Below, piece after piece: positions 27,072-36,400 of a stretch of 64,000 bases of DNA. Positions within the stretch are counted from its first letter, which is position 1; every line of letters begins with the position of its first letter. The stretch is from an uncultured Lentisphaeraceae bacterium (lineage in GTDB: Bacteria; Verrucomicrobiota; Kiritimatiellia; RFP12; DVOR01). Both the position numbers and the translations under genes were made by a program. Under the pieces are notes generated by a model. It worked only from the letters and a program-made list of their open reading frames with translations, was not told the DNA's origin and did no database searches. Location: contig CASEMS010000001.1 in assembly GCA_949288955.1 (NCBI GenBank), positions 21,753 to 85,752 of the forward strand, given 5' to 3'.

Positions 27072-27971
27072 TCAGGCCAGGCGCACGTCGGCCTTCGCCC
27101 GCAGCTCCGCCACGTGGTCGGAGACGGCCTGGCCGCGCGCGGCGTGGAAGAGGAAGTCGGCGACCTTGTCGTGGATCTCGTCGAGGGTCGGGGTGCGGCC
27201 CTGCTCCTCGCCGGTCTTCACGATGATGTGGTAGCCGAAGGGCGTCTCAAGAATCTCGGAGACGGTGTTGAGGGCGAGGGCGAAGGCGGCCTCCTCGAAG
27301 GGTTTGACCATCATGCCGCGGCCGAACCAACCGAGCGAACCGCCGTTGCGCTGACCGCTGGGGCAGTCGCTGTGGGCCTTGGCCTCATCGGCGAAGGTGC
27401 TCTCGCCCTTGACGATGCGGGTGCGGATGGCCTCCAGCTTCTCACGGGCGGCGGCCTTGTCGGCGGAGCTGTCGCTGGCGGGTTTGACGAGGATGTGCTG
27501 CGCCAACACGCGGTCCTGCGTGGTGTACTCGCCCTGGTGCGCCTCGTAATGGGCGCGGATGGCCTCCTCGGTGGGTTGGGGCACCGCCGAACAGACCTGC
27601 TCGATGAGTTTGTTGATCATCACGCCCTGGCGGAGCTCCTGCTTGAAGGCATCGACCGTCAGCCCCTGCGCCGCGATGGCCTTCTCCAACGCCGCGCGGT
27701 CGCCGCCGAACTGCCGGACGTAGGTCTCGAACTGCGCGTCCAGCTCCGCGCCAGAGACGGGGATGGCCAGGCGCTTGGCCTCGTCGATGAGCAGCTTCGT
27801 GCCGATGGCCTGATCCAACGCCCGCCCGCGGAGGGTGTCCAGCTGAAGGCGGATCTGGTCATCCGCCATGCCCTGCTTCCGATAGAAGTGGATGAGACGC
27901 TGAAGCTCGAAGTCCACCGCTTGCTGGGGGATGGGCTCCCCGTTCACCGTCGCCGCAATCTGCTCTGCCAT
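27072..27971 (-). CDS. Parvulin-type peptidyl-prolyl isomerase (SurA/PpiC-like), no signal peptide
   Basis: A 299-residue protein with a SurA-N-like helical chaperone domain (1-145, opening MAEQIAATVNGEPIPQQAVDFE) and a parvulin domain (VLAQHILVK to FGYHIIVKTGEE). The start at 27971 has AAAGG upstream and the frame upstream of it is non-conserved. No signal peptide or membrane segment is seen, so it probably works in the cytoplasm, unlike SurA. Parvulins speed up cis-trans isomerisation of prolyl bonds. Its leader has a small GGGTT/AACCC hairpin at about 27986-27999 and a TAAACT-like -10 around 28004-28009. It heads a unit with tex and dus. Confidence 0.85.
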   Translation of the reverse strand: MAEQIAATVNGEPIPQQAVDFELQRLIHFYRKQGMADDQIRLQLDTLRGRALDQAIGTKLLIDEAKRLAIPVSGAELDAQFETYVRQFGGDRAALEKAIAAQGLTVDAFKQELRQGVMINKLIEQVCSAVPQPTEEAIRAHYEAHQGEYTTQDRVLAQHILVKPASDSSADKAAAREKLEAIRTRIVKGESTFADEAKAHSDCPSGQRNGGSLGWFGRGMMVKPFEEAAFALALNTVSEILETPFGYHIIVKTGEEQGRTPTLDEIHDKVADFLFHAARGQAVSDHVAELRAKADVRLA

Positions 27972-28077
27972 GTCGTGCCTTTCGTGGGTTACAAAACCCG
28001 CATAGTTTACCATAACCGCCCCCACCCGTCGCATCCGTGCCGCAAAAGCGTGAGGATGGGAGGGGTGGGGGCGAAGG

Positions 28078-28160
28078 ATCGGCGGCTGATCCACCGAGAC
28101 TCAGCCGCTGAGTCTCCTTGGGTCGGCCGCCGATCCTTGGGGAGTTGGCGGCCGAGGGTG
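28078..28160. repeat. 22-bp-period palindromic-core array 4
   Basis: Four units with cores at about 28081, 28104, 28126 and 28147, alternating in orientation but holding the 22-bp register. It lies between the stop of the lipoprotein gene (28168) and the promoter of ppiC. Only about 100 bp of other sequence remain in the gap. Confidence 0.85.
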
Positions 28161-28167
28161 GGAGGGG

Positions 28168-30642
28168 TCAGTCGTAGCGGAGCTGGGCGGTGGCGGCGCA
28201 GGGGGCGGAGGCGCGGAAACGGAGCCAGTAGCCGTCGAGCGCGGAGAGGTCGGCGGTGAGGGGTTGGCCGGGAGGGACGGCGTAGGTGGCGTAGGGGTGC
28301 CAGACGCCGGTGCCGGTGAGGTCGACCTCGAGGGTGAAGGTTACGGGGGCCTGGGCGTCGTGGGCGAGGGTGAGGGTCTTGCGGTCGAAGCCGGTGAGGA
28401 GGTAGGGGTCGGAGGGGGTGTTGGCTTGGACGGGGGTCTTCATCCAGGGGCCACCCTGGCCGCGGGGTTTGCCGAAGGCCCAGAGGTCGTCGATGGCGCC
28501 GACCCAGACGGCGGCCTGGCCGTCGTCGGAGCGGATGACGTGACCGTCGGCGGGGGCGTCGGGACGGACGCCGGTGAGAACGAGGAGGCCGCGCCAGGAG
28601 GCGAAGTCGTGGACTTGCGCGTCGTGGGTGGCGATGGGGCGGATCTTGGCGAAGCCGCCGGCGTTCTCGGCGGGGAGTTCGTAGAAGAGGCCACAGAGGT
28701 TGAGGAGGTCGCGCTCGGTGCAGACCTCGCGGCAGACGCGGGCGGGGCCGAGGGGTCCGGGTCGGTCGTAGGCGGGGGAGGCCTTGGGCAGACGCCAACG
28801 GCGGCCCTTGTCGTCCACGAGCAGGGCGGAGGCGGCATCGACGCTCACGCCGGTGCCGTCGGCGGGGATGGCGTAGTTGGCCTTGGCCCAGTCGGGGGAG
28901 TCGGGGAGGCGGCGGAGGGCGAGGTCGGCGGTGAGTTCGTAGAAGCCGACATCCTCGGGGCCGTCTTTGCCGACCTTCATGGCGGCGAGGCCGAGGGTGC
29001 CGAGGCGGTTGCCGCGGACGTAGGGGAGACCGCCGAGGGCCTGCGCGTCGCCCACGCGGGCGAGTCCGGCGAAGCGAGCGTCGGGCTCCGTGCCGCGGGG
29101 GTCGCGGTTGGCATACTGGAAGAAGGCGGTGACGCCGGTGGCGTCGCGGTCGGCGGTCAGGCGGAGCCACGCGCCGCGGAGGCCCGCGAGGTCGTGGCGG
29201 AGAGCCCGGCCGGGCTGAACGGAGACGGTGCCGGCCTTCTCCCAGGCGCCATTGCCCTGTCGATCGATCTCGATGGTAACGGCGAGAGGGGCGTCGCCGC
29301 GGTGGGCGAGCCAGAGGGCGCGGCGGTCATAGCCATCGAGGAGATAGGGGTCGGTCGGTACGCCGGCCTTGACGGCTTCGTCGAACCAGAGGGCGCCACG
29401 GCCGATCGCGGGGCCGAGGGCGGCGAGCTGTTCGGGGCGGAGGAACCAGAGGTTGGAGTTGGACTGGCCGGGGCCCCGGATGGCACCCTTGGCGCGGCGT
29501 TTGTTGTAGAACTCGGCCTTGGCGGAGTCGTCGCAACCGAGGACGACCCAATCACCCCAACGGCAGAAGTCGCCGACGACCTTGACGGTGTTGGAGAGGG
29601 GGCGGATGCCGGCGGAGGCGTGGGAAGTGAAGGTCTTGGGGAAGCGCCAGAAGGTGCCGTGCATGGTCATGAGGAAGTCGTCGCCGAGGCCGACGTCGCG
29701 GATGCGGGGCCATTCGGTGTTCCAGCCGTGGGCGCCGTCGTAGCTGTGGCTGCCCTTGGGCAGGCGGTAGGCGTGCCATTGGCCGCCGTCGAGGGACATG
29801 AGGAGGAGCGAGCGGTAATCCCAGCCGACGCTCCAGAGCGGGTCGTCGGGCGAGGCGTTGCCGTGGATGCCGCCGGGGCCGGTAACCTCGGTGAACTGGT
29901 TGCGGCGGACGACGCGGAAGTCGGGGCGGCCATCGTCGCGGAGATTGCCCTGCCACTCGGCGAGGACGCCGGAGGGGGTGGCGGGGTCCCACTGCGCGCG
30001 GGGTGCGGTGTCGCCGTTGTTGGCATAGACCACGCGGCCCTGGGCGGTGTAGGCGCCCTTGCCGTGGTAGCCGGGCAGGAGGGTGCCGGAGTGGTCGGGC
30101 GCGCCGGGCTCGCGGTTGCCGTCCACGTTCACCTCCTTGGCTTGGAGGGTGCGGACGTCCACATCATAGACGCCCTCTTTCATCGTGGCGTAGTAGATGC
30201 GATTCGCGGGGTCGGTGAGATGGCGCATATTGGCCGTCAGGCGGCCGAAGATCGGCTTGCCGGGGCGCTTGGGATCCTCGGGGATGCGCACCTTGCCGCG
30301 TGCGTCGATGACGTAAGGGCCGATGAAGAGCTGGTTGGACTCGCGGTGGATCATGCGGTTGGCGTGCGTGCCGCCGATGCTTTCGGGGCGAATCACCTGC
30401 GTGAGATCGGGCAGGATCTGGTAGAGCCTGTCCGACGAGCCGTCGGGTTCGTGCGGGGCGTAGGTAACGGCCCAGAGCGAACCGGCCCACGGCACCACCG
30501 CGCCCGTGCCGCACTCGCCCTCGTCGTTGAACATGGCCAGGTGCGGGTAGATGCCGCTGACGAAGGGCCGTTTGGCGGCCTCGCCCGCCGTGGCGGCGCA
30601 GGCGGCGAGCACGAGCGTTGCGTAGAGAAGCAGTCGTTTCAT
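28168..30642 (-). CDS. Large putative lipoprotein with a duplicated C-terminal domain, function unknown
   Basis: An 824-residue exported protein I do not recognise. The signal ends with a lipobox L12-A-A-C15, so it is probably a lipoprotein. The N-terminal two-thirds look like a beta-propeller or WD-type sugar-binding fold, with recurring motifs such as GSLWAVTYAPH, IGPYVIDARGKVRI and GGQWHAYRLPKG. Two homologous segments of about 90 residues occur at 420-511 and 733-824. Both contain DPYLLxGxDRRxLxLAH, a GxGxWxxxxTxxVxPG strand and a WLRxxA block. They look like paired sugar-binding beta-sandwiches. The gene follows the PEP-CTERM gene after 24 bp, so both are likely expressed together at the cell surface. 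Confidence 0.6.
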   Translation of the reverse strand: MKRLLLYATLVLAACAATAGEAAKRPFVSGIYPHLAMFNDEGECGTGAVVPWAGSLWAVTYAPHEPDGSSDRLYQILPDLTQVIRPESIGGTHANRMIHRESNQLFIGPYVIDARGKVRIPEDPKRPGKPIFGRLTANMRHLTDPANRIYYATMKEGVYDVDVRTLQAKEVNVDGNREPGAPDHSGTLLPGYHGKGAYTAQGRVVYANNGDTAPRAQWDPATPSGVLAEWQGNLRDDGRPDFRVVRRNQFTEVTGPGGIHGNASPDDPLWSVGWDYRSLLLMSLDGGQWHAYRLPKGSHSYDGAHGWNTEWPRIRDVGLGDDFLMTMHGTFWRFPKTFTSHASAGIRPLSNTVKVVGDFCRWGDWVVLGCDDSAKAEFYNKRRAKGAIRGPGQSNSNLWFLRPEQLAALGPAIGRGALWFDEAVKAGVPTDPYLLDGYDRRALWLAHRGDAPLAVTIEIDRQGNGAWEKAGTVSVQPGRALRHDLAGLRGAWLRLTADRDATGVTAFFQYANRDPRGTEPDARFAGLARVGDAQALGGLPYVRGNRLGTLGLAAMKVGKDGPEDVGFYELTADLALRRLPDSPDWAKANYAIPADGTGVSVDAASALLVDDKGRRWRLPKASPAYDRPGPLGPARVCREVCTERDLLNLCGLFYELPAENAGGFAKIRPIATHDAQVHDFASWRGLLVLTGVRPDAPADGHVIRSDDGQAAVWVGAIDDLWAFGKPRGQGGPWMKTPVQANTPSDPYLLTGFDRKTLTLAHDAQAPVTFTLEVDLTGTGVWHPYATYAVPPGQPLTADLSALDGYWLRFRASAPCAATAQLRYD

Positions 30643-30666
30643 GGGAGGATCTCCGAACGGGTTGGC

Positions 30667-31401
30667 TCAGGCGGCCTTGCGGCGGAGGGCGAGGCCGGCG
30701 ACGCCGAGGGCCAGGAGCGCGAGCGCGGTGGGCTCGGGGATGGAGGGGTTCGTCTGCGACGCGTAGGCGTCGCGGATTTGGTCGATCCCCGTGAAGCCAT
30801 CCGCGGAGGTGATCGACGCGAAGGTGGGGTCGTTGGCGGCGACGTCCAGCTTGGAATCCTCTGGGCCGTAACCGCGGCCGGTGGTGAGGCGGTCGAAGGT
30901 GATGCCGGAGAGGCGACCATCGTAGGTGATGACCTCCTTGCCGTTCACAAAGATGGAGACGAGTGTGCGATAGTCGCTCGTGGCACCCTGCCGTTCAAGG
31001 GCCAGCACAATCTCGTTTTGGCCTTGGATCAATTGTCCTTGGCCGGTGAGGGCACGTGTGCCCTTTTCGTCGCGGAGGGAGCCCGTCAGGCTGCCGTTGG
31101 AACCAACGAGCAGGGAGATGCCTGCGTCGCGGTCGAGATACTCGGCGGAGAGTTGCCCACCCAACATCAGCAAGGTGCCGGAGGAAGGGAGCTGATCGGC
31201 GAAGCTGACGTTCAGGCGGAAGGCAGCCTTGCCTCCATCCGCGCTGATGTGGCTGACCTTCGCATAACCAGTCTCATTGAACGAGCCGGTCTTCCAATCG
31301 AGGTCGCCCGCCTGCGCCTCCGTGTCCCAAGCAAAGGATGTCGCCGCGTGCGCCGCAAAGGTTGCCAGCGTCGCCAGACAAGTGAAAAGAAGCCTATTCA
31401 T
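30667..31401 (-). CDS. PEP-CTERM-anchored secreted protein
   Basis: A 244-residue protein starting at 31401 with a signal peptide (NRLLFTCLATLATFAAHA) and ending in a PEP-CTERM sorting signal: IPEPT, a hydrophobic stretch ALALLALGVAGLAL and the basic end RRKAA. PEP-CTERM proteins are cut by exosortase and exported or surface-attached, usually alongside exopolysaccharide systems, and neither exosortase nor polysaccharide genes are seen here. The middle region (GSFNETGYAKVSHISADG, GTLLMLGGQLSAEYLD, VSIFVNGKEVITYDG) suggests a concanavalin-like lectin fold. The promoter has TATAAT on the minus strand at 31454-31459. Confidence 0.85.
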   Translation of the reverse strand: MNRLLFTCLATLATFAAHAATSFAWDTEAQAGDLDWKTGSFNETGYAKVSHISADGGKAAFRLNVSFADQLPSSGTLLMLGGQLSAEYLDRDAGISLLVGSNGSLTGSLRDEKGTRALTGQGQLIQGQNEIVLALERQGATSDYRTLVSIFVNGKEVITYDGRLSGITFDRLTTGRGYGPEDSKLDVAANDPTFASITSADGFTGIDQIRDAYASQTNPSIPEPTALALLALGVAGLALRRKAA

Positions 31402-31453
31402 GACAATTCGCTCCGTTCGCTCTGTCACCACACAATGCGGTGAAGATGGTTTT

Positions 31454-31459
31454 ATTATA
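31454..31459 (-). promoter_or_regulatory. -10 box of the PEP-CTERM gene
   Basis: TATAAT read on the minus strand, 52 bases before the ATG. TTGTCG lies 21 bp upstream, a longer spacer than usual. Confidence 0.5.
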
Positions 31460-31527
31460 GGGGAAAGCAACGTCGTATGGCGACAATCAAGATGTGGACG
31501 AAACTGCTGTATGCAAGGACAATCCTG

Positions 31528-33339
31528 CTATTCCTGGGAGACGAGGGGTTCAATCCGCGTGGTGAGGGCGAGGGGCGCGGGGGAGTCCTTGGCCTTGCGA
31601 AGGACGAGGATGGGACGGGGTTCCTTCTTCCCGTGGCGGCGCGAACGCCAACCGGGCTCGATGGTGGCCGCCCAGCCCTCCGCACCCTCGGGGAAGGCGA
31701 GGCGGATGTCGTTACCGTCGGGGAAGCGGGTGCGCCACGAACCATCGGGGAGGCGCGTGGGGTCGGCGCCGGGGGCGAGGGCGAAACGGAGGGCGACGGT
31801 GCCGGTGGCCGTGCCGAGGGCCTCGTCCCGCACGGTGAGGGCGCCGCCCGGGGCGAGGGAGAGGGTGCGACGGTGGGCGAGGCCGGGGTAGGCGGGGGTC
31901 TCGATGGCGACCTCGGTGCGGCCCGCCGTGGCCTCCCAGCGGAGGAGGCGCGAGCCGGGGGCGTTGTCTCGGTCGTCGAGGGTGAGGGTGGAATGGGCCT
32001 TGGTGGCGCGGAAGGCCGCGCGGGCAGCGTTGGTGTCAGGGCCGCCGTAGAGGTAGGAACCAGCGTCGGGCAGGAAGTCGCGCCCCGCGTGCCAGTAGGA
32101 GAAGGTGCCGTTGTCGGGCTGGTTGTGCCAGAAGGCGGGTGGGCCGGCCTTGAGGACGACGGCCGTGCCGCGCTCGGGTGTGCCCTCGCGGAGGACGTAG
32201 AAGCCGCCGTTGGGATAGGCGCGGGAGGCGAAGGGCGGGCGGTCGAAGGCCTCGGGGAAGCGTTTGTGGGCGTCGTCAAGGAGGCCACGGCGGCCGCGGA
32301 GGTCGTGGGTGTCGGCGAAGAAGGTGTGGTCGCCGTCTGGGAAGAAGAGGTCCTCGGCGAAGGCGGCCATCCGGCCGACGCGGGCGCGGTCGTCGGCGGC
32401 GAAGGCCTCGGGCGCGAGGTCGATGGCGTCGCGGAAGAGGCGGTAGGCACTGAGGTGGTAGCCCAGGTCGAGTTCGTATTGGACGCCGTCGGGATAGACC
32501 TGCTTGCGGAGTTCCGCTTGGAGGGTCTTGACGGCGTTGGCGCGCCAGGTGGCGGCGGCCTTCAGCTCGGGGCAGCGTTCGGCGGCGGCAAGGAGGCGGG
32601 CCATCTCGAAGAGGAGGTGGTTGCCTTTGTCGGCGTGGCGCTCCCAGACGAGGTCGCCGTGGCGGGCGATCTCGGCGAGGAAGACCTTGAGGTCGGCGGG
32701 CGTGAAGGCCGGGGCGTGGACGGCGAGGGCGAGTTGGCGGGGGAGGCCGTCGAGGCGATCGCTGATCTCCAAGGCGCGCCAGGCGAAACGGGCGTTCGTG
32801 CGCTCGGCCGGGGTCGTGGGCGGGAAGGGGTTTTTGCGCCGCCAGTCGGCCCATTGGTCGCGCCAAGCCTCGAAGTAACGGGTGTCGCCGGTGGCGGCGT
32901 AGACGCGCAGGAGGGGGAGGAACCACTTGTGGCGGTGGAGTTGGTAGCGCAGTTCGTTGGCCTTGATGGGCCAGTAGGCCCAGTCGATCTCCTCCCCATA
33001 GAAGAGGGAGGGCTGGTAGGCCTCGTGGGCGTAGAAGCGATGCCCCAGCGCGTCATCGGCCAGACGGCGGTCGAAGGCGGAGGGTTTGCGCTTGGTGGCC
33101 TTGGCCCAGGCAGCGCGGGCGTCGGGACGGGCACGCCAATGGGCAAGGAGCGCGGCGTCGGCGGCGGCCTCGTCGCCCTTGGCGAGGGCCTCGGCCACGG
33201 GGCGCAGGTCGGCGCGGGAGAGGTCAAGCAACGCCCAGACATTCGTTTCCGTCGCATGGGCTGACGTGAAGACAAGGCAAAGCACCGCGCACAGGCCACG
33301 GCGCAGAACCTTGACAAGGGGTGGGGCAGACTGTTTGAT
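31528..33339 (-). CDS. Heparinase II/III (PL12-like) lyase with an apparent ATC start codon
   Basis: A 603-residue secreted lyase. Motifs typical of heparin-sulfate-lyase relatives are ADKGNHLLFEMARLL, GVQYELDLGYHLSAYRLF, FWHNQPDNGTFSYWHAGRDF and LPDAGSYLYGG, with an N-terminal toroid and C-terminal beta-sandwich. No ATG, GTG or TTG is in frame near the signal peptide. The ribosome site AAAGGAG sits 7 bases before ATC (33337-33339), and starting there gives a good signal, (M)KQSAPPLVKVLRRGLCAVLC followed by LVFTSAHA. I therefore annotate a non-standard ATC start. It lies after repeat array 5 and downstream of the second GH2 gene, so the two probably attack the same polymer. Confidence 0.75.
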   Translation of the reverse strand: MKQSAPPLVKVLRRGLCAVLCLVFTSAHATETNVWALLDLSRADLRPVAEALAKGDEAAADAALLAHWRARPDARAAWAKATKRKPSAFDRRLADDALGHRFYAHEAYQPSLFYGEEIDWAYWPIKANELRYQLHRHKWFLPLLRVYAATGDTRYFEAWRDQWADWRRKNPFPPTTPAERTNARFAWRALEISDRLDGLPRQLALAVHAPAFTPADLKVFLAEIARHGDLVWERHADKGNHLLFEMARLLAAAERCPELKAAATWRANAVKTLQAELRKQVYPDGVQYELDLGYHLSAYRLFRDAIDLAPEAFAADDRARVGRMAAFAEDLFFPDGDHTFFADTHDLRGRRGLLDDAHKRFPEAFDRPPFASRAYPNGGFYVLREGTPERGTAVVLKAGPPAFWHNQPDNGTFSYWHAGRDFLPDAGSYLYGGPDTNAARAAFRATKAHSTLTLDDRDNAPGSRLLRWEATAGRTEVAIETPAYPGLAHRRTLSLAPGGALTVRDEALGTATGTVALRFALAPGADPTRLPDGSWRTRFPDGNDIRLAFPEGAEGWAATIEPGWRSRRHGKKEPRPILVLRKAKDSPAPLALTTRIEPLVSQE

Positions 33340-33356
33340 GGGCGGACTCCTTTCGC

Positions 33357-33456
33357 GTCGGCGGCTGAGTCTCCGTGGATCGGCGGCTACCTCACCGAGA
33401 CTTGGCGGCTGATCCTCCTTGCGTCGGCGGCTGAGTCTCCTCGGACCAGCCGCTGG
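33357..33456. repeat. 22-bp-period palindromic-core array 5
   Basis: Five units with cores at about 33360, 33382, 33404, 33426 and 33449. It separates the GH2 gene from the heparinase-like gene on the same strand. The GH2 stop codon (33392-33394) lies in the second unit, so part of the array is coding. Confidence 0.88.
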
Positions 33457-36400
33457 GGGCGGTGGGGAGGGGGCGCAGGTCGGCCTTGCCGGAGGTGCCT
33501 TTGGCGAAGGCGGGGCGGCGGCCGCAGTAGTTGCCCCAGGCGAGGCCGGGATACCACCAACCGTCGCAGACGATGAGCCGGGTGGCGATGCGGGGGCCCT
33601 CGGCGGGGAGGACCTCGAAGGCGTCGACGACGACGCAGTCGACGTGGCCGCCGGCGGTCTCGACGCGCACGGTGTGCTTGCCGGGGGCGAGCCCGTGGAC
33701 GGTGTGGATGACGGACTGCTTGAGGTCGCTGCCCAGGTCGCTGTGGGTGTCCACGGTGGCGACCTCCCGGCCATCGAGGAGGATGCGCATGAGGCCGACG
33801 TTGGCCTGCTTGGCGCCGATGACGCGGATGCCGGCACCCTCGAAGGCGAGTTCGGCCCAGGCGTCGCGCCGGGTGGAGTAGGTCTCGGTGCCGGCATGGT
33901 CGGCGGGGGTGGCGTAGTGCGCCCAGCCCGCCGAGTAGCGAACGCGGGGATCGCGGTCGTCGATGAGCATACGGTCGGCGGAGACGGCGACGCGGGCGGC
34001 CTGGCTTTTGCCGTCGGAGCGGAGGCGGAGGGCGCCGCCGCCAGGGAGGAGGACGTCGTAAGCCCGGATGGCCTCGCGCATCGCCTTGAAGTCGTTGGTG
34101 GCCAAGCCGTCGTCGGGGTCGTCCTTGGCGTAGACGAAGGGATTGCGCATATCGTCCTTCCAAGGCCAAGCGGGCTTGCTGCCGTAGACATCGGGGGAGA
34201 TGTCGCTGCCGGGGCGGACGCGATGGGCGACGCCGCGCGGGCGGCCGATGTGGTCGGCGGGGTAGGCGCTGTGGAAGGCGGTGCGCTCCCAGCGGATGGC
34301 CTCGGTGCCGGGGAGGGCGAAGGCGAGGCCGACCTCGGAGGGTTGTGCGCCCTTGGGCGGGTCGGAGAGGAGGGTGTAGCGCGCCTCCAGGCGGCCATCC
34401 GCGAGGAAGGCAAGGTCGAAGCGGACGGCGAGGTCGCAGGCGTAGGAGCCCTCGATGGAGACAAGCACGCGGTTGCCCTCGGTCTTGGCGGTGAGGGTGC
34501 GGCCTTGCCAAGCGCCGAGATTGACGCCGGTGGCGATGAGGTCTGGGCCGTCGGCGAGGAGCGTTCTGCCCTGCCAGACGAAGGCGCGGAGCCGTGCGGT
34601 GGCGCGGTCGAAGGTGGCCTCGCCATCGTCCAGGCGGACGGTGAGGGTGTCCGCGTCCTTGACGAGGGTAGGGGGCGCGGCGGGCTCCGTCGGCTCGGGT
34701 GCGGGGGCGGATGGGGCGAGGGCGAGGTTCACCTCCTCGACGACGATGCCATCGGCCGTGCGGAAGCGGAGGTTGACGGCCTTGGCATCGGCGAGGCCGC
34801 CGAAGGTCAGCGTGCCTTTGGCGCGGGGGGCGAGGGCGGGGCAGGGGACGGTGCGGGGCACGGCGCCGTCGGCGGCGATCGCGACGGTCAGCTCGGCGAG
34901 GTCGGTGTGGTCAAAGCGGTTCTCGGCGGGGAGGGTGAGGGTGTCGCCTTGGAGGGTGGCGGCCTTTTCGTCGAGGCGGATGGGTGAGTAGGCTTTTTTG
35001 GTGAGCCAGGCCTCGGGCTTGAGGCGGAGGTAGGCATCGAGGACGGAGCCCCACTCGCCGTAGCCGGCGGCGGGGCCGTCGGAGTGGCGGAGGTAACGCT
35101 CGGGGACGTTGGGGGGGAGGTAGAAGATGTCGTCGATGCCGCCCCAGAGGGCGCCGCCGAGGGCGCCGTCGTCACGGACGATGTGATCCCAGGCGTGGTG
35201 GACGCTCTCGCCCCAGAAGTTGCGGACGTTGGTGTCGCGGCGGAGTTCGGCGAGGTTGTAGCAGGGGATGTGGGCGTATTCGTCGTGGAGGACGGGCTTG
35301 TCCTTGCGGCCCATGTTGCCCATGACGTTGGCATAGTGCAGGGAGTGGATGTCCATGAAGTCCGCGGGCTCGCCGGTGCCGGGGAAGCTGAAGATGCAGG
35401 GGCGGGAGGGGTCGCGGGCGCGAAGGTAGTCGCGGGAGTCGGCGAAGGGGTTGCGGACGAGCGTCTTGCCGACGTTGGCGTAGTGGCTTTCGTTGGCGAT
35501 GGACCAGAGGATGATGGAGGGGCGGGAGCGGTCGCGCTCGACCATCTCGACGAACTGCGCGGCGTAGTCGTCGTAGACGCTGTGGACAGGAGCCCAGGGG
35601 CCTTGGAAGCAGACGGCGGCCTCCTGTTCCACATAGATGCCCAGCTCGTCGCAGGCGTCCAGGAGATCCTCGGAGGCGGGGTAGTGGGAGGTGCGGATGA
35701 AGTTGATGTTGGCCTCCTTGTAGGCGCGGGCCTCGGCGAAGGCCTCGGCGCGGGTCATGGAGCGGCCCATGAGGGGGGAGACGTCGTGGCGGCAGGTGCC
35801 ACGGAGGCGGACGGGGCGGCCATTGACGTAGAGTTTGTTCGCGTCGGTGCCGTCGCGCCCGCCGAAGGTGAGCTCGCGGAAGCCGATACGTTGCTCATTG
35901 ACCTGAAGGGTTTTGCCTCCCTGGCTGAGGGTGGCGCGGAGGGTGTGGAGATGGGGGTGCTCGGCGTCCCAGAGGCGGGGGGCCTTGACGGGGAGGGCAA
36001 GGGTGGCGGGGGCGGAGCCCGAGAGGGTGGCCTCGGCGGAGGCAAGGGGTCGGTCGCCGTCGAGCACCTCCAAGCGGAGGGTGGCCTCGCCGGCGGTGGG
36101 GTTGAGGCGGGCGCGGGCCTTGAGCGTGGCGTCGCGGAAGGCGTCGTCGAGGTCGGTCTCCACCTCCAGATCGGCCAGATAGGCCTGGGGGAGGGCGACG
36201 AGGGAGACGTCGCGGAGGATGCCGCCGATGTTGTGGTGGGCGTATTCGGAGGCGTTGGCGGGGTTCTTGACGGGGCGACCCTCGGGGTTCCAGAGGCCGA
36301 CGTCCTTACCTTGGAGGTCGGCGACGCCGACGGTGAGGGTGAAGGTCTCGCCGGGGCGCACGAGGTCGGTGAGGTCGCAGTCCCAGGTGGTGAAGCCGCC

